Of a stretch of 64,000 bases of DNA, positions 1-8,261 are shown piece by piece. Position numbers and translations under genes: made by a program. Under the pieces are notes generated by a model. That model searched no databases and was not told where the DNA came from. It saw only the letters and a list, made by a program, of their open reading frames with translations. Source of the stretch: Acidobacteriota bacterium (GTDB lineage Bacteria > Acidobacteriota > Blastocatellia > Pyrinomonadales > Pyrinomonadaceae). The first letter of the stretch is position 1. Every line of letters starts with the position of its first letter. The stretch is from assembly GCA_020199835.1 (NCBI GenBank), contig JAIVJV010000005.1, forward strand, positions 92,746 through 156,745, written 5' to 3'.

Positions 1-2
1 CA

Positions 3-416
3 AGCGAGGCCAGCTTCCTGCTGCCGCTGGAACTGCCGGGTGGATCGCCGAATCATCCATCGGCTCCTGCCGGTCACGCCGTCACGGCAGGCGCTTGCGT
101 CACCATCCTCAAGGCGTGGTTCAGGGAGAACACCGTCATCAACAACCCAGTCCAGCCAAACCGCGACGGCACGGCGCTGGTCCCCTTCACCGGTGCGCAG
201 CTCACCGTCGGCGGCGAGCTGAACAAGCTTGCGCACAACATGTCGGCGGGAAGAGACATGTCGGGCGTTCACTGGCGCGTAGCGGACGACTTGACGGGTC
301 TGTTCCAGGGTGAGGCCGTAGCTATCCGTCTCCTGACAGAAGCCAAGGCCACTTACCCTGAGCCCAACGCGACGTTTACTCTCACGAAATTCGACGGAAC
401 AACAATCACCATTTGA
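3..416 (+). CDS. Vanadium-dependent haloperoxidase-like protein, C-terminal part (5' end outside window)
   Basis: The frame is open from the left edge to a TGA at 414-416, giving 137 residues of a longer protein. It carries two hallmark blocks of the vanadium haloperoxidase / PAP2 phosphatase fold: AGHAVTAGACVTILKAW, matching the S/A-G-H active-site segment that holds the acid-base histidine, and GRDMSGVHWRVADD, matching the R/H segment that binds vanadate or phosphate through His. Between them is the family-typical LTVGGELNKLAHN helix. Such enzymes are usually exported and oxidise halides with hydrogen peroxide. Which halide, or whether it is instead a phosphatase, cannot be told from this part. 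A hairpin follows the stop. Confidence 0.8.
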   Translation, partial: SEASFLLPLELPGGSPNHPSAPAGHAVTAGACVTILKAWFRENTVINNPVQPNRDGTALVPFTGAQLTVGGELNKLAHNMSAGRDMSGVHWRVADDLTGLFQGEAVAIRLLTEAKATYPEPNATFTLTKFDGTTITI

Positions 417-432
417 CGAAGTTCGATTAGAG

Positions 433-460
433 CGTGCCGGAGCAGACTTGTTCCGGCACG
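433..460 (+). terminator. Hairpin after the haloperoxidase-like gene
   Basis: A perfect 9-bp stem (433-441 with 452-460, CGTGCCGGA type) and a 10-base loop lie 16 bases after the stop codon. There is no T-run behind it, so it may be a weak terminator or a 3' processing structure. Confidence 0.45.
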
Positions 461-604
461 TTCGCCTCAAGACAATTATTCAGATGGTCTTCAAGTTGCT
501 TGAATCAGCCGATTGAAGCCTGCATTAGGTTCCTGCCAGTAATTGAATGCTGAACGGAAGATCACATCACATCGGATGATCCACCGACAATCGGGAACAT
601 TCTC

Positions 605-1663
605 TCAAAACGCACTAACGAATATTCCACTAGCCACTGCTATTACCCAAACTAAAGCTGCGACCAGCGCGGCCACTTTCCAGCTTGTGGACCGCATGAT
701 GGTGAGTAGGGAAGGAAGGTTAATTACGGGACCGGCGATGAGCAGAGCTAAAGCGGCACCGATTGGAGCGCCCGCTGCGATAAATACAAGAGCCAGCGGG
801 ATCTCGAAAAACGTTGGCAGCGCCAGTGGAATTGCAAACGTGGCGACAACTATAACTGCCGCCATCTTTGCGTGAGGCGAGGTGAAAACGCTTACGGGCA
901 GCCATTGCGCAATAATCATTGAGACCATGACACCAATGATTATCAGTGGAATCACACGCAAAGCTATCTGAACGCAGGTACGCATGAAGCGTAACAAATG
1001 TGAACGACCAGATTGATTTGACAAAGTGTCATCAACTTCCCGGGGCAGTTTGATCTCAGCGAACATCTTGTCAGCAATCATGCCGATAAACAGAACAGCA
1101 GCAATACTGGCTGCTGCCCGCGTGCTGGCGATCTTGTAGTCGAAAAGCATAAAAGTGAGAACCAGTGCGGCGGGATTGAGCGCCGGAGCGGCGAGCATTA
1201 ACGTGAGCGACGGGCCAAGCCGGGCAGAACGCTTATAAATGCTTGTAAAAATCGGAGCCACACAGCAGGAGCATAGCATCAACGGCGCTCCTGCAACTCC
1301 AGCAACTACTTGCGAGCGCAGCGGTCCTCTGCCCAGCGCGCGAACGAGCCATCGTGGAGACACAAATGTATTCACTGCCGCGCTAATCAGAATGCCAAAG
1401 AACAATGCAGGCCAGATGACTACAAAATAATTCAGAGTTCTGGTAAGGAAACTCGTGCTCGAAAGACCTAGCAGTGGAATAATGTCGCCGCGCGCAGTAA
1501 ATGATCCCGTATAGGAAACCTTTTCAATCACTATCATCGCGGCCGAACTTTTGTACGCAATCAGCGCTCCCACGATAATTAATGTCGGCAGTCCAAAATA
1601 CAGGACGCGCTGCAAGCCAGTGAGGGAGGTTTCGTGCGATCGGTTATCTTTTTCTGCAATCAT
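605..1663 (-). CDS. ArsP/YraQ-type permease (DUF318 family)
   Basis: This is a 352-residue polytopic membrane protein with about eight to ten hydrophobic segments. The conserved family block is LMLCSCCVAPIFTSIYKRS near residue 130, followed by LAAPALNPAALVLT. The Cys-rich LCSCCVAP segment matches the cysteine-containing helix of PF03773 permeases, whose best-known member ArsP exports trivalent organoarsenicals. An AAGG ribosome-binding site precedes the ATG. The neighbour upstream is a multihaem cytochrome on the same strand with a 39-base gap. The arsenosugar cluster near 37-43 kb makes an arsenic-related substrate attractive, but copper or other thiophilic exports are also reported for the wider family, so the substrate is an inference. 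Confidence 0.75.
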   Translation of the reverse strand: MIAEKDNRSHETSLTGLQRVLYFGLPTLIIVGALIAYKSSAAMIVIEKVSYTGSFTARGDIIPLLGLSSTSFLTRTLNYFVVIWPALFFGILISAAVNTFVSPRWLVRALGRGPLRSQVVAGVAGAPLMLCSCCVAPIFTSIYKRSARLGPSLTLMLAAPALNPAALVLTFMLFDYKIASTRAAASIAAVLFIGMIADKMFAEIKLPREVDDTLSNQSGRSHLLRFMRTCVQIALRVIPLIIIGVMVSMIIAQWLPVSVFTSPHAKMAAVIVVATFAIPLALPTFFEIPLALVFIAAGAPIGAALALLIAGPVINLPSLLTIMRSTSWKVAALVAALVWVIAVASGIFVSAF

Positions 1664-1702
1664 GAGAATGCCTTAGCTTGACGTTAGCGTGCGTATTTAC
1701 TT

Positions 1703-4090
1703 TTATGGGTTTTTCTTTGGGACGCCTTCCGAACTCCAGTAAATGGGATCGGCATTCTGAGCGCCTACGATTTCGATGTCTGAGTGGATATGCCAGGGCA
1801 CGGCTTCGGCCAGGGCGACCGCATCCTTCTTAAGGTATTCATTGGCAAGGTAATGTATGCGCCAATCCTCGAACTTATCGAGGTAGGTCACGTTTGTCTC
1901 AGTCGCAAGCTTTAGATTGCCTGCTTGCCGATACCCTTCGATCACAAAATAGAGTGCTGTGGTGTCGTCCGGGTCGATAGCCAGCACTCGCTCAAACATT
2001 TTGGCTGCCTCAGCGTGCTTGCCGAGCGCCTGGTAGCATTTGCCCATCTGGTTCAAGATCATTCGGTCTCGCGGGTAGCGCGGCTCAAGCTGAGCGAACA
2101 GTTTGAGCGCCTCGTCGGGCTTATTTTCCATCTTTAGTAAGGCGCCCTTGTAATAGAGAGCCCGCGCGTTAGCAGGATTGATCGCAATTGCTCTATCAAG
2201 CAGTTGATGAATCTCCGGAAAGTTCTCGCGCCAGAAACTCGCCAGAGCTTGATTGACGTAACCATCGTCGTAAGTCGGATCGATTTGAGTTACTTTTTCG
2301 AACGCCCGTCTTGCGTCTGCGTACATGAACTGGTCAAAAAGCCCTATGCCAAGATTGTTGAAGCGTATTAGATCTTTTCCGTCGAGTGCGCTCGTGGCAG
2401 GACGGTTCTCGCCCAGATTAATTGTGATTGCATGTCTGGCCATTTCGACGATCGGGAGATCGACACTTTTGCCGAGCGCATAATCACTGAAAAAACGATT
2501 GAACTTACGGTAAAGAACGCGGGCACTCACGCTCAGTGTCCCACGCGCAGTCTTTGGAATCGTGAACTGGTAGCGGACCAGTTCGCTGCGTCCAGGCGCT
2601 ATGAAGTTGTCGTAAGCTCTTCCTCGAGTTTCCCAGATGTTGTGGTGGCGCACAGCCGTACCGCGTTCAGTGACCTGAACCGATTGGAATTTATGAGAAC
2701 GTTCATCAACGGTCCCATCGCTCCTAAGAAACCCACTGTGATAGATGATGTTGCCGCTTGCATCCTGCACCTTGAACTCTACCCAGGGTTCGAAGAAGTC
2801 TCTTAACTCGGTGGGAAACACATGTCCTACGCCCCTATTCGATATGACGACTCCGAGGGTCACTGTCTCACCGGGAGCCAGAGAGAAAGCACTCTTATCA
2901 ATTGGTGCAATGATTGTGTCGTCCGGCTTCTGATAGCCGGGATAGAGTGCAGCATTAATGGAATTGATCGTCGCGAAGCCTTCACCAACTTTGAGACCTG
3001 CGGCGCCCTTGCGCAGAGTGGTCAGGTCCGTGCCCTCACGCTGGGTCGGGTAAGCTGCTCCCTTCTTCAATGTGAAGATGTCTATACCCAGATGATCTGC
3101 CTTGAGAAAATCGGTAACCCTTTGCAGTTGATCTTTGAAACCATAGAGGTGCGGAAGCGCCGTGTTCGACGCAGGCCAGCGATGCGAAGCTATTGTTCCT
3201 CCCTTCGCAGCTAAATCGGCAGCAGCAGTTTCACGCCCCATGTGACACGACTGGCAGGTGTTTCGCCGTTTCTTATAGAAGGGGAGCGGGGATTCGTTTG
3301 AGTGCGAACTCATCTGCCACTCATCGTAGGCAGAGAAGGAGCGCCGCCATTTGTAGTTCTCTATTTGGCGCGGCAACGCCGCTTTGTGGCAAACGGCGCA
3401 AAACTCCGGCGTCTTGTAAAAGTCTTTCATCATGGCCCGCTTGTGGGCGTTCCTGTTTGCGAGGATCATCTGATCAGTAACCTTACCCTCGAACGGTTTT
3501 CCATTCTTGTCCACGAGCAGTGCTGGCGGAGCGATCTGATAACTGCCGATACCCTCAAGGTAGGTGATCTTCTCAATCGAATGGCAGACGGTGCAGGTAA
3601 CTCCCTCATCATCAAACGGACGGGCCGCCTTTGAACCGGTTGTGAGAGCGCCCGAAACTAACGCGATAGGGTTATGGCAACTTTCACAGTGGCGAGTGGT
3701 TTCAACGCCGTACTGCTTCATGAAGTCTTCAATGTTCTTCTGATAGAAAGGCCCGCGGAAGCTACTGCGATGAGGCGACTCGGCCCACTGCGCATGCGCA
3801 CTACTGTGACAGCGCGCGCAATACGAGGCAGGTATGAATTTGTCTGCGCTTATGAAGGTGCCTGTTGAGGTCTGGACCTCTCCGGGCGCGAAGGGGTTTG
3901 GGCCGAATGGGAGATTGTAATTCTTCTTTTCTTCTTCCGGTTCCTTCTTACGCTTAGAGTCGTCCGAACCGTAGACCGCATAACCAAACGCGATCATGAC
4001 GACGAATCCGATCAACACAGTGATTTGCGCGACTCGGTATCCAGTTTGCCGACCGATGATAATTTGGTGCTGCTGCGCCGGCCTTAACAT
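1703..4090 (-). CDS. Membrane-anchored pentahaem cytochrome c with C-terminal TPR repeats
   Basis: The product has 795 residues. One hydrophobic segment at about residues 20-40 acts as a signal-anchor and is followed by a charged stretch (KRKKEPEEEKK). Five haem-binding CXXCH motifs follow: CARCH at about 91, CESCH at 135, CTVCH at 166, CAVCH at 231 and CQSCH at 279. The middle (about 390-560) looks like a beta-sandwich, and residues about 590-760 form tetratricopeptide repeats (for example ALYYKGALLKMENKPDEALK). The haem domain should face the periplasm and move electrons; the TPR part probably docks partners. An AGGAG site precedes the ATG. The electron donor and acceptor are unknown; the nearest genes are a permease and an unknown secreted protein. 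Confidence 0.85.
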   Translation of the reverse strand: MLRPAQQHQIIIGRQTGYRVAQITVLIGFVVMIAFGYAVYGSDDSKRKKEPEEEKKNYNLPFGPNPFAPGEVQTSTGTFISADKFIPASYCARCHSSAHAQWAESPHRSSFRGPFYQKNIEDFMKQYGVETTRHCESCHNPIALVSGALTTGSKAARPFDDEGVTCTVCHSIEKITYLEGIGSYQIAPPALLVDKNGKPFEGKVTDQMILANRNAHKRAMMKDFYKTPEFCAVCHKAALPRQIENYKWRRSFSAYDEWQMSSHSNESPLPFYKKRRNTCQSCHMGRETAAADLAAKGGTIASHRWPASNTALPHLYGFKDQLQRVTDFLKADHLGIDIFTLKKGAAYPTQREGTDLTTLRKGAAGLKVGEGFATINSINAALYPGYQKPDDTIIAPIDKSAFSLAPGETVTLGVVISNRGVGHVFPTELRDFFEPWVEFKVQDASGNIIYHSGFLRSDGTVDERSHKFQSVQVTERGTAVRHHNIWETRGRAYDNFIAPGRSELVRYQFTIPKTARGTLSVSARVLYRKFNRFFSDYALGKSVDLPIVEMARHAITINLGENRPATSALDGKDLIRFNNLGIGLFDQFMYADARRAFEKVTQIDPTYDDGYVNQALASFWRENFPEIHQLLDRAIAINPANARALYYKGALLKMENKPDEALKLFAQLEPRYPRDRMILNQMGKCYQALGKHAEAAKMFERVLAIDPDDTTALYFVIEGYRQAGNLKLATETNVTYLDKFEDWRIHYLANEYLKKDAVALAEAVPWHIHSDIEIVGAQNADPIYWSSEGVPKKNP

Positions 4091-4231
4091 TCTCGACTCC
4101 TGAAAAGGCTTTTCTTACTCAATCTGTTAATGACAAGCGGGTGGCAACGGCTCAATTGAACTTTATCCAATGGGCCGTTGCCTTCTTAATTCCCGCTTCA
4201 TCCTAGCGTCACGCGAAGCGATCCAGCTTTA

Positions 4232-5290
4232 TCATCTAAGACCCGAGCCTCTGTCCTTAGGGACAGAGCTTAGGTACTTACCCCTTGCTTCAGGGGCCAT
4301 AGTGCGGCGTTGGAAAAACAGCTTTGCCATGCCACCGCCGCCGGAACTGGAGCAAAAGTCGCCCGTCTGTTGCAGGCAGTCGAAGTTCGCGAGGATCTCC
4401 GGAGATTGCTCGGAGCCATCTGGGTTTTTTACCGTGACCAGGAAAACATCCTGACCTGGTCTGTCTTGCGCTATACCCCCGTCCCGGGGGTCAGGAATGA
4501 CCGGTCAAACAACCCAAGGGAAACCCTCAGACCCATCCAGATTACGATTGACAATCTTTGCAAACCCTTTAGCCACTAGATTGTCAATGTCGCTTGCCGT
4601 TTGGAGAATAGGCGTCCCGTCCAGATCTCTGCCGTTCTTGGCCGCTATCGGGTCGAGTTCGTTCCTTCCTGCGGCAGTGAACGCCTTGGGTGTGTAAACC
4701 ACGAAGGCCAAGATCCAATTGCCAAGAGGGTTGTTTGAGAAGTAGCCGTTTCGGGTGTCGAAAACGTTGTCCTGCCGCCGGTTCGGAGGTGCAGGACTTT
4801 TAACGAAGATGGGGTTGTTATTCGCATCTCGCTGCGTTTTCGGAAAGAGGAACGCGCGGAATTGATTTGCAATGTCCATGGCGCGTCGGCCACGATCCGT
4901 TAACTGGCCATTCGCATTCCTCTCAAAGCTATTCGGCATGAGAGTTCCCATGATCGAATAGTAAATAAGGTTTCCGGAGTTGTCCCAGCCGCCGGTTGTT
5001 TCCAAAATGCGGATGTTGCGATGGGCGGGATCTGTATTGGAGTTGTCAACCGTCCAATGCAGAGGGTTGCGGTCAGGATTGCCTGCTCGCTCCCCGATAT
5101 TTTCCGGTACGATTCCATTGGCGCGATAGAAACTATCGCTGAAATCGAATGGAGGTGGGTTGTCGCTGACTCTTCCGCTACTCGCCACGGTTGACGGTAA
5201 GGGAGGCGCCAGGCCCGCGAAGCCCACCATCATCAATAGCATGATGGAGAGCCAGACGGGCCATTTCCTTTTGCGTTTGATCTGTTTCAT
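4232..5290 (-). CDS. Unrecognised secreted protein, candidate selenoprotein (in-frame TGA at codon 262)
   Basis: The ATG at 5290 has an AAGGAG site and starts a signal peptide (WLSIMLLMMVGFAGLAPPLP). The frame runs 261 codons to a TGA at 4507-4505 and then stays open for another 90 codons to a TGA at 4232-4234. The continuation reads like protein (QDVFLVTVKNPDGSEQSP, then CLQQTGDFCSSSGGGG) rather than spacer. A GC-only 5-bp hairpin with loop GGGAC sits so that its loop begins 20 bases after the TGA, as in bacterial SECIS elements. I do not recognise the family. Alternatives are that the protein simply ends at residue 261, or that the tail belonged to a gene broken by a nonsense mutation. The last codons overlap a perfect hairpin at 4249-4268. 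Confidence 0.5.
4249..4268 (-). terminator. Perfect 8-bp hairpin at the 3' end of the secreted-protein gene
   Basis: CTCTGTCC and GGACAGAG enclose a 4-base loop. It lies inside the last codons of the read-through frame and has no following T-run. As a terminator it would favour a message covering the whole extended frame, but it could also mean that true coding ends upstream. Confidence 0.35.
4476..4490 (-). other. SECIS-like hairpin behind the TGA at 4505-4507
   Basis: CCCCC pairs with GGGGG around the loop GGGAC on the minus strand. The loop starts 20 bases after the TGA and begins with GG. Bacterial SECIS elements are described as a hairpin whose apical loop lies about 16-37 bases after UGA with a G in the first two loop positions. 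The fit supports, but does not prove, Sec insertion. Confidence 0.45.
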
Positions 5291-5302
5291 TACTGAAACT
5301 CC

Positions 5303-5846
5303 TTTTTGGAAATAGATCTGACCTACGTTTGCGATGAGAAAACCTCCACTCGGAACAGCTACGAACCACTGTTCCGCTGTGTTGGCTCGCTCCAGACGTG
5401 ATCGCTAGGGGATAAGTTGACCCTCGCATCCGTTTCGCACCGGGTGTGAAGTTTGAAATGAACTGCTTCAAACTCCCGCGCGAGGTGGTGCTAAACGGAA
5501 TTAAAGGTTCGGTACGTTTCTATCGCGTGAAGTTACCCGGCAACGATGGGACATCCGAAAGTGTTCACATCGTCGGCTCGCTGCTGAAGCTTCCACTCAG
5601 GACTGGTAACTTCTCCCACTATAAACTCAGACCGCCTACACCTTGCTATCTGCTCCACTTCTGTGTAGCCGTCATGCCCGCGCACGCAATTCATTGGAAC
5701 ACGAGGCCAGATAGAGATGCGCTGGCTGACTGGTTCTCAATTCTCCGTGCACTGTGCTTTCGGGATGCTCAGTTTGCTCGGGCTGAACGTCAAAGTAGTC
5801 GGCATTACCTAGTAGTCACCACTACATAGTAGGCGGCACTACATAA
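5303..5846. other. Long leader/intergenic region without a convincing gene
   Basis: Between the secreted-protein gene and the promoter-like element at 5847-5872 no reading frame shows a ribosome-binding site plus protein-like composition. If the element is active, this is a leader of about 550 bases. Its first part holds two copies of CACTACATA (5820-5828 and 5837-5845). Confidence 0.5.
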
Positions 5847-5872
5847 AAGTTCAGAGCCCGTGGATTTATTCC
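5847..5872 (-). promoter_or_regulatory. Bipartite promoter-like element (GGAATAA-N15-ACTT), site 1
   Basis: On the minus strand GGAATAAATC (from 5872) is followed after 12 bases by ACTT (5850-5847). It lies 30 bases past the 3' end of the first tRNA-Sec gene and points toward the secreted candidate selenoprotein. The same two blocks at identical spacing occur at five other places in the window. Confidence 0.6.
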
Positions 5873-5902
5873 GCATTCGGAAAAAATTGTGAGGTCGTTT
5901 TC

Positions 5903-6001
5903 TGGCGGAGGCGTGTAGGAATCGAACCTACCTGAGTCTGCTCTCACAGTCTCACTACCGGTTTTGAAGACCGGGCCGTGCACCAGAACAGATTCGCCTC
6001 C
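5903..6001 (-). tRNA. selC: tRNA-Sec(UCA), copy 1
   Basis: The gene is 99 bases long with an encoded CCA. It shows a GGAGGCG/CGCCTCC acceptor stem, anticodon loop CTTCAAA (anticodon TCA) on a perfect 5-bp stem, a long variable arm of about 22 bases and a T-arm GTAGG-TTCGATT-CCTAC. The length, extended D-stem and large variable arm are those of bacterial tRNA-Sec rather than of any serine or suppressor tRNA. The D-stem has one mismatch (GCACGG opposite CTGTTC) where copy 2 is fully paired. It serves to decode UGA as Sec in the selenoprotein genes described here. Confidence 0.93.
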
Positions 6002-6033
6002 GCAAACTGTTGGGGTTGAATTGTTAAGTCCGA
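5903..6033 (-). repeat. 131-bp direct repeat, copy 1 (tRNA-Sec plus 32 bp upstream)
   Basis: This block matches 8034-8164 almost completely: three substitutions in the tRNA and one in the 5' flank (GCAAACTGT versus GCAAACTAT). Similarity starts exactly at the CCA end and stops 32 bases before the tRNA 5' end. It may reflect a tandem gene duplication or an att-like repeat. Confidence 0.85.
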
Positions 6034-6469
6034 TGACGCCGTATGCAATCGGACGCGGCGGAATCAGCGAAGAAGGCGCGATGGTCAGGCTGCTGCCGCA
6101 CGATAAAGCGGATGGCAAGCGCAGTACCGAACCGTCCTGGCAAGTAGATGAGGGCGGGAATAGCTACGAGCAAAATACAGCGAGAGCAGGTACCGAAACT
6201 GGGATTACGACGTATCCGTGCATGACTAAGCGGGCAAATTCGTTCCGGGCTGAAAAGCTTTCCAATACTTCCAGGCCTGAAGATATGTTTTGTGCAGAGC
6301 GTCTTCGCTGATTCCCGTGAGCCGCAAACTCGAAGAGCCGTAGGCGTCAGGGACGCACGTGGATCAGCGCCTGCGATTTAAACTCCTCACGCCGCTGGGA
6401 CGAGAGAGGCGTTTCAGCCATGACAGTTCGTTACCTTCGTAACCATGTTCCACGAGTGGCTTGGATTCG

Positions 6470-6495
6470 GGAATAACCTTGTTCTTCTGCTACTA
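6470..6495 (+). promoter_or_regulatory. Bipartite promoter-like element, variant (GGAATAA-N15-ACTA)
   Basis: GGAATAACCT, 12 bases and ACTA stand at the same spacing as the six better matches, with one deviation in the second block. It points toward the small secreted protein gene at 7106. Confidence 0.35.
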
Positions 6496-6596
6496 ACAAG
6501 CAACTAAATGGGCCAGAGTATTCCAGGGAGATTGAGAATTCGTATTCCGCGCAATGAAAACATCTCGCCCGGGGAATTGCAAAACCGATCTTGGCT

Positions 6597-6622
6597 GGAA
6601 TAAAACGCCCGTTTCGCGACTT
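6597..6622 (+). promoter_or_regulatory. Bipartite promoter-like element (GGAATAA-N15-ACTT), site 2
   Basis: GGAATAAAAC, 12 bases and ACTTGT lie on the plus strand. The next plus-strand gene begins at 7106, so a leader of nearly 500 bases or a short untranslated RNA would result. Confidence 0.5.
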
Positions 6623-7105
6623 GTCATCACGGTTGACCGTAGTTTCTACCAAGGCCGCGCTAAGGCGCCGGTATGAGACGTTCTCCTCCAGATGGGCGTG
6701 GAATATGCCCCCCGAAGAGTTAACCCCCACCAATCATCCCGAGAGGGAAATTTCCGGTTCGACGAAACGGCAGTCTCGGGCCGCAGGAGAGTGTTGACAC
6801 TGTCCGAGAGAAGTTGAATGGGCATTTTGGCCGGAGTATTCGTTTTGGAGCACTTTATATATGGGGGCTTTCCGATCTATTAGAGGAGAACTGGATCATC
6901 AATTTCGGAAGGGCGCGCCCGATTTGGCTGCGCACCGGAACATACATAGCCCGACGATGCAGCTGAGGAATAAATCACCATGAAAACATCACTCCTCGTA
7001 TTTGACAGGGAGGATGGCTAAATCAACAGTCTTCCGTCAGGCCGGCCTCAGTGGTGACTGAGAGGACTGATGGTCACAGCCGAACGAACTAAAGGAGGGA
7101 CACCA

Positions 7106-7717
7106 ATGAGACACATAGTTAGTTTGCTGGTGCTTGTGCTAGCGGTTCTAGGTTTGAACGGTCTAACGTTGAGCCACAGCAGTCAAACTGAAAGAAAAGT
7201 GAAAGATGAGGGGGCTGTCGATCGAATCATCGCAAGCTGGAAGAGCAAGCCACAGGAGGTGGCGCGCAAAACAATTGCCAAGTATGGGCAGCCGCATGAG
7301 GCAACCGCATCACGGCTGATATGGCACAACACGGGACCCTGGAAGCGGACTGAACTTGTCAACGAGGAGATCCCGCACCACTTTCCAAAACCGCATCATG
7401 ACATGCTCTATCAGGCGATCAACTATCGGGTGCCGCCGGACAAATTTGACGAATTGGCGGCTTACGATGGAAGCGTGATCGCCGAACGGACTAAGGGTGA
7501 GCTCGCCGCTCGATGCGATCTGGAGGAGGCAAACTTCCTGGCGCTGAATCTTGCCCACGACATCATCTCGGGAAAAAAGAGCGTCGACGAAGCGCGCAAG
7601 TTCTACGCAGAAGCAATGCGCGCCATGAAACACTCTGAATACAAACAAGGCTTACTCTTCCAGGTGGTGCGTACAGAGCAGGGTGATCCCGACAAGGAGG
7701 TTTTAGCCAGCCGTTAA
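7106..7717 (+). CDS. Conserved secreted protein of unknown function
   Basis: A 203-residue product. The ATG at 7106 is chosen because AAAGGAGG lies seven bases upstream; an earlier in-frame start at 7070 has none. Residues 1-22 are a hydrophobic signal peptide (IVSLLVLVLAVLGLNGLTL). The mature part is soluble and rich in His and charged residues, with HHFPKPHHDMLYQAI near residue 90. The single mature Cys lies in ARCDLEEAN. I do not recognise the family with certainty. It sits alone between the two tRNA-Sec genes, so it would be the only cargo if that repeat bounds an inserted segment. Confidence 0.7.
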   Translation: MRHIVSLLVLVLAVLGLNGLTLSHSSQTERKVKDEGAVDRIIASWKSKPQEVARKTIAKYGQPHEATASRLIWHNTGPWKRTELVNEEIPHHFPKPHHDMLYQAINYRVPPDKFDELAAYDGSVIAERTKGELAARCDLEEANFLALNLAHDIISGKKSVDEARKFYAEAMRAMKHSEYKQGLLFQVVRTEQGDPDKEVLASR

Positions 7718-8033
7718 TTTGAGGTGGCTAAGTAGAATATTAGCGCAACCGGATTTACTCCAACTACCCTTTCTGTCCGCCCGTGCTGAGAGCTTGTTCA
7801 GCGGATAGAGTCTGCCAGGTGGTGCGAACTGAAAGCGAGCACCAGCATTAGGCTTCCCGTTTCGACGAAAGGATCCGATAACGACGGACCCGATTTTTTA
7901 GGCGTAGCATGCGTGAACCGGCAGACAATCGCTGTTAGCATTCCGGCAGCGACGCGTTTTGTAGGCTTTAGAGATTGCGCACAGAGAATAAAGTTCAGCA
8001 AAGAGACTTTCGTGCAATGGTGCTTGGACTTTG
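7718..8033. other. Intergenic stretch between secreted protein and second tRNA-Sec
   Basis: No supported gene or clear terminator was seen. Short open frames on either strand lack ribosome-binding sites. Confidence 0.5.
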
Positions 8034-8132
8034 TGGCGGAGGCGTGTAGGAATCGAACCTACCTGAGCCTGCTCTCACAGTCTCACTAACGGTTTTGAAG
8101 ACCGGGCCGTTCACCAGAACAGATTCGCCTCC
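8034..8132 (-). tRNA. selC: tRNA-Sec(UCA), copy 2
   Basis: It is 99 bases with encoded CCA and the same architecture as copy 1: acceptor GGAGGCG, anticodon TCA in loop CTTCAAA, long variable arm and TTCGATT T-loop. Three substitutions separate the copies. Here the 6-bp D-stem is perfect (CTGTTC/GAACGG), while the outermost anticodon-stem pair is a C-T mismatch. Each copy therefore has one blemish in a different stem. A GGAATAA-N15-ACTT element lies about 34-59 bases upstream, which copy 1 lacks. Confidence 0.92.
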
Positions 8133-8164
8133 GCAAACTATTGGGGTTGAATTGTTAAGTCCGA
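8034..8164 (-). repeat. 131-bp direct repeat, copy 2 (tRNA-Sec plus 32 bp upstream)
   Basis: Near-identical to 5903-6033 and in the same orientation. The two copies enclose about 2 kb that holds one small secreted-protein gene. Confidence 0.85.
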
Positions 8165-8165
8165 C

Positions 8166-8191
8166 AAGTCCAAATGATTAGGATTTATTCC
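8166..8191 (-). promoter_or_regulatory. Bipartite promoter-like element (GGAATAA-N15-ACTT), site 3, upstream of tRNA-Sec copy 2
   Basis: On the minus strand GGAATAAATC from 8191 is followed after 12 bases by ACTTGTCGGA. Its second half (TTGGACTTGTCGGA) also matches the element before the sigma gene (TTGGACTTGTTGGA). It would start transcription into tRNA-Sec copy 2. Confidence 0.6.
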
Positions 8192-8261
8192 ATGGACTCT
8201 CAAAAATGGCTCAGAATCCGTCAAAGGGAAAGTTTGTGAGACTGACAAAGAATCGAATCGT

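Larger units (their letters stand above)
6034..7105. other. About 1.1 kb without a convincing gene, between tRNA-Sec and the small secreted protein
   Basis: No frame here combines a ribosome-binding site with protein-like composition. Two promoter-like elements point rightwards (6470-6495 and 6597-6622). A short stretch at 6335-6365 faintly resembles group II intron domain V. The region may carry non-coding RNA or the remains of an insertion. Confidence 0.5.

Noticed and set aside
5446..5829. 127-codon open frame on the plus strand
   Set aside because: No ribosome-binding site, no domain-like composition, and it runs against the probable leader of the neighbouring gene.
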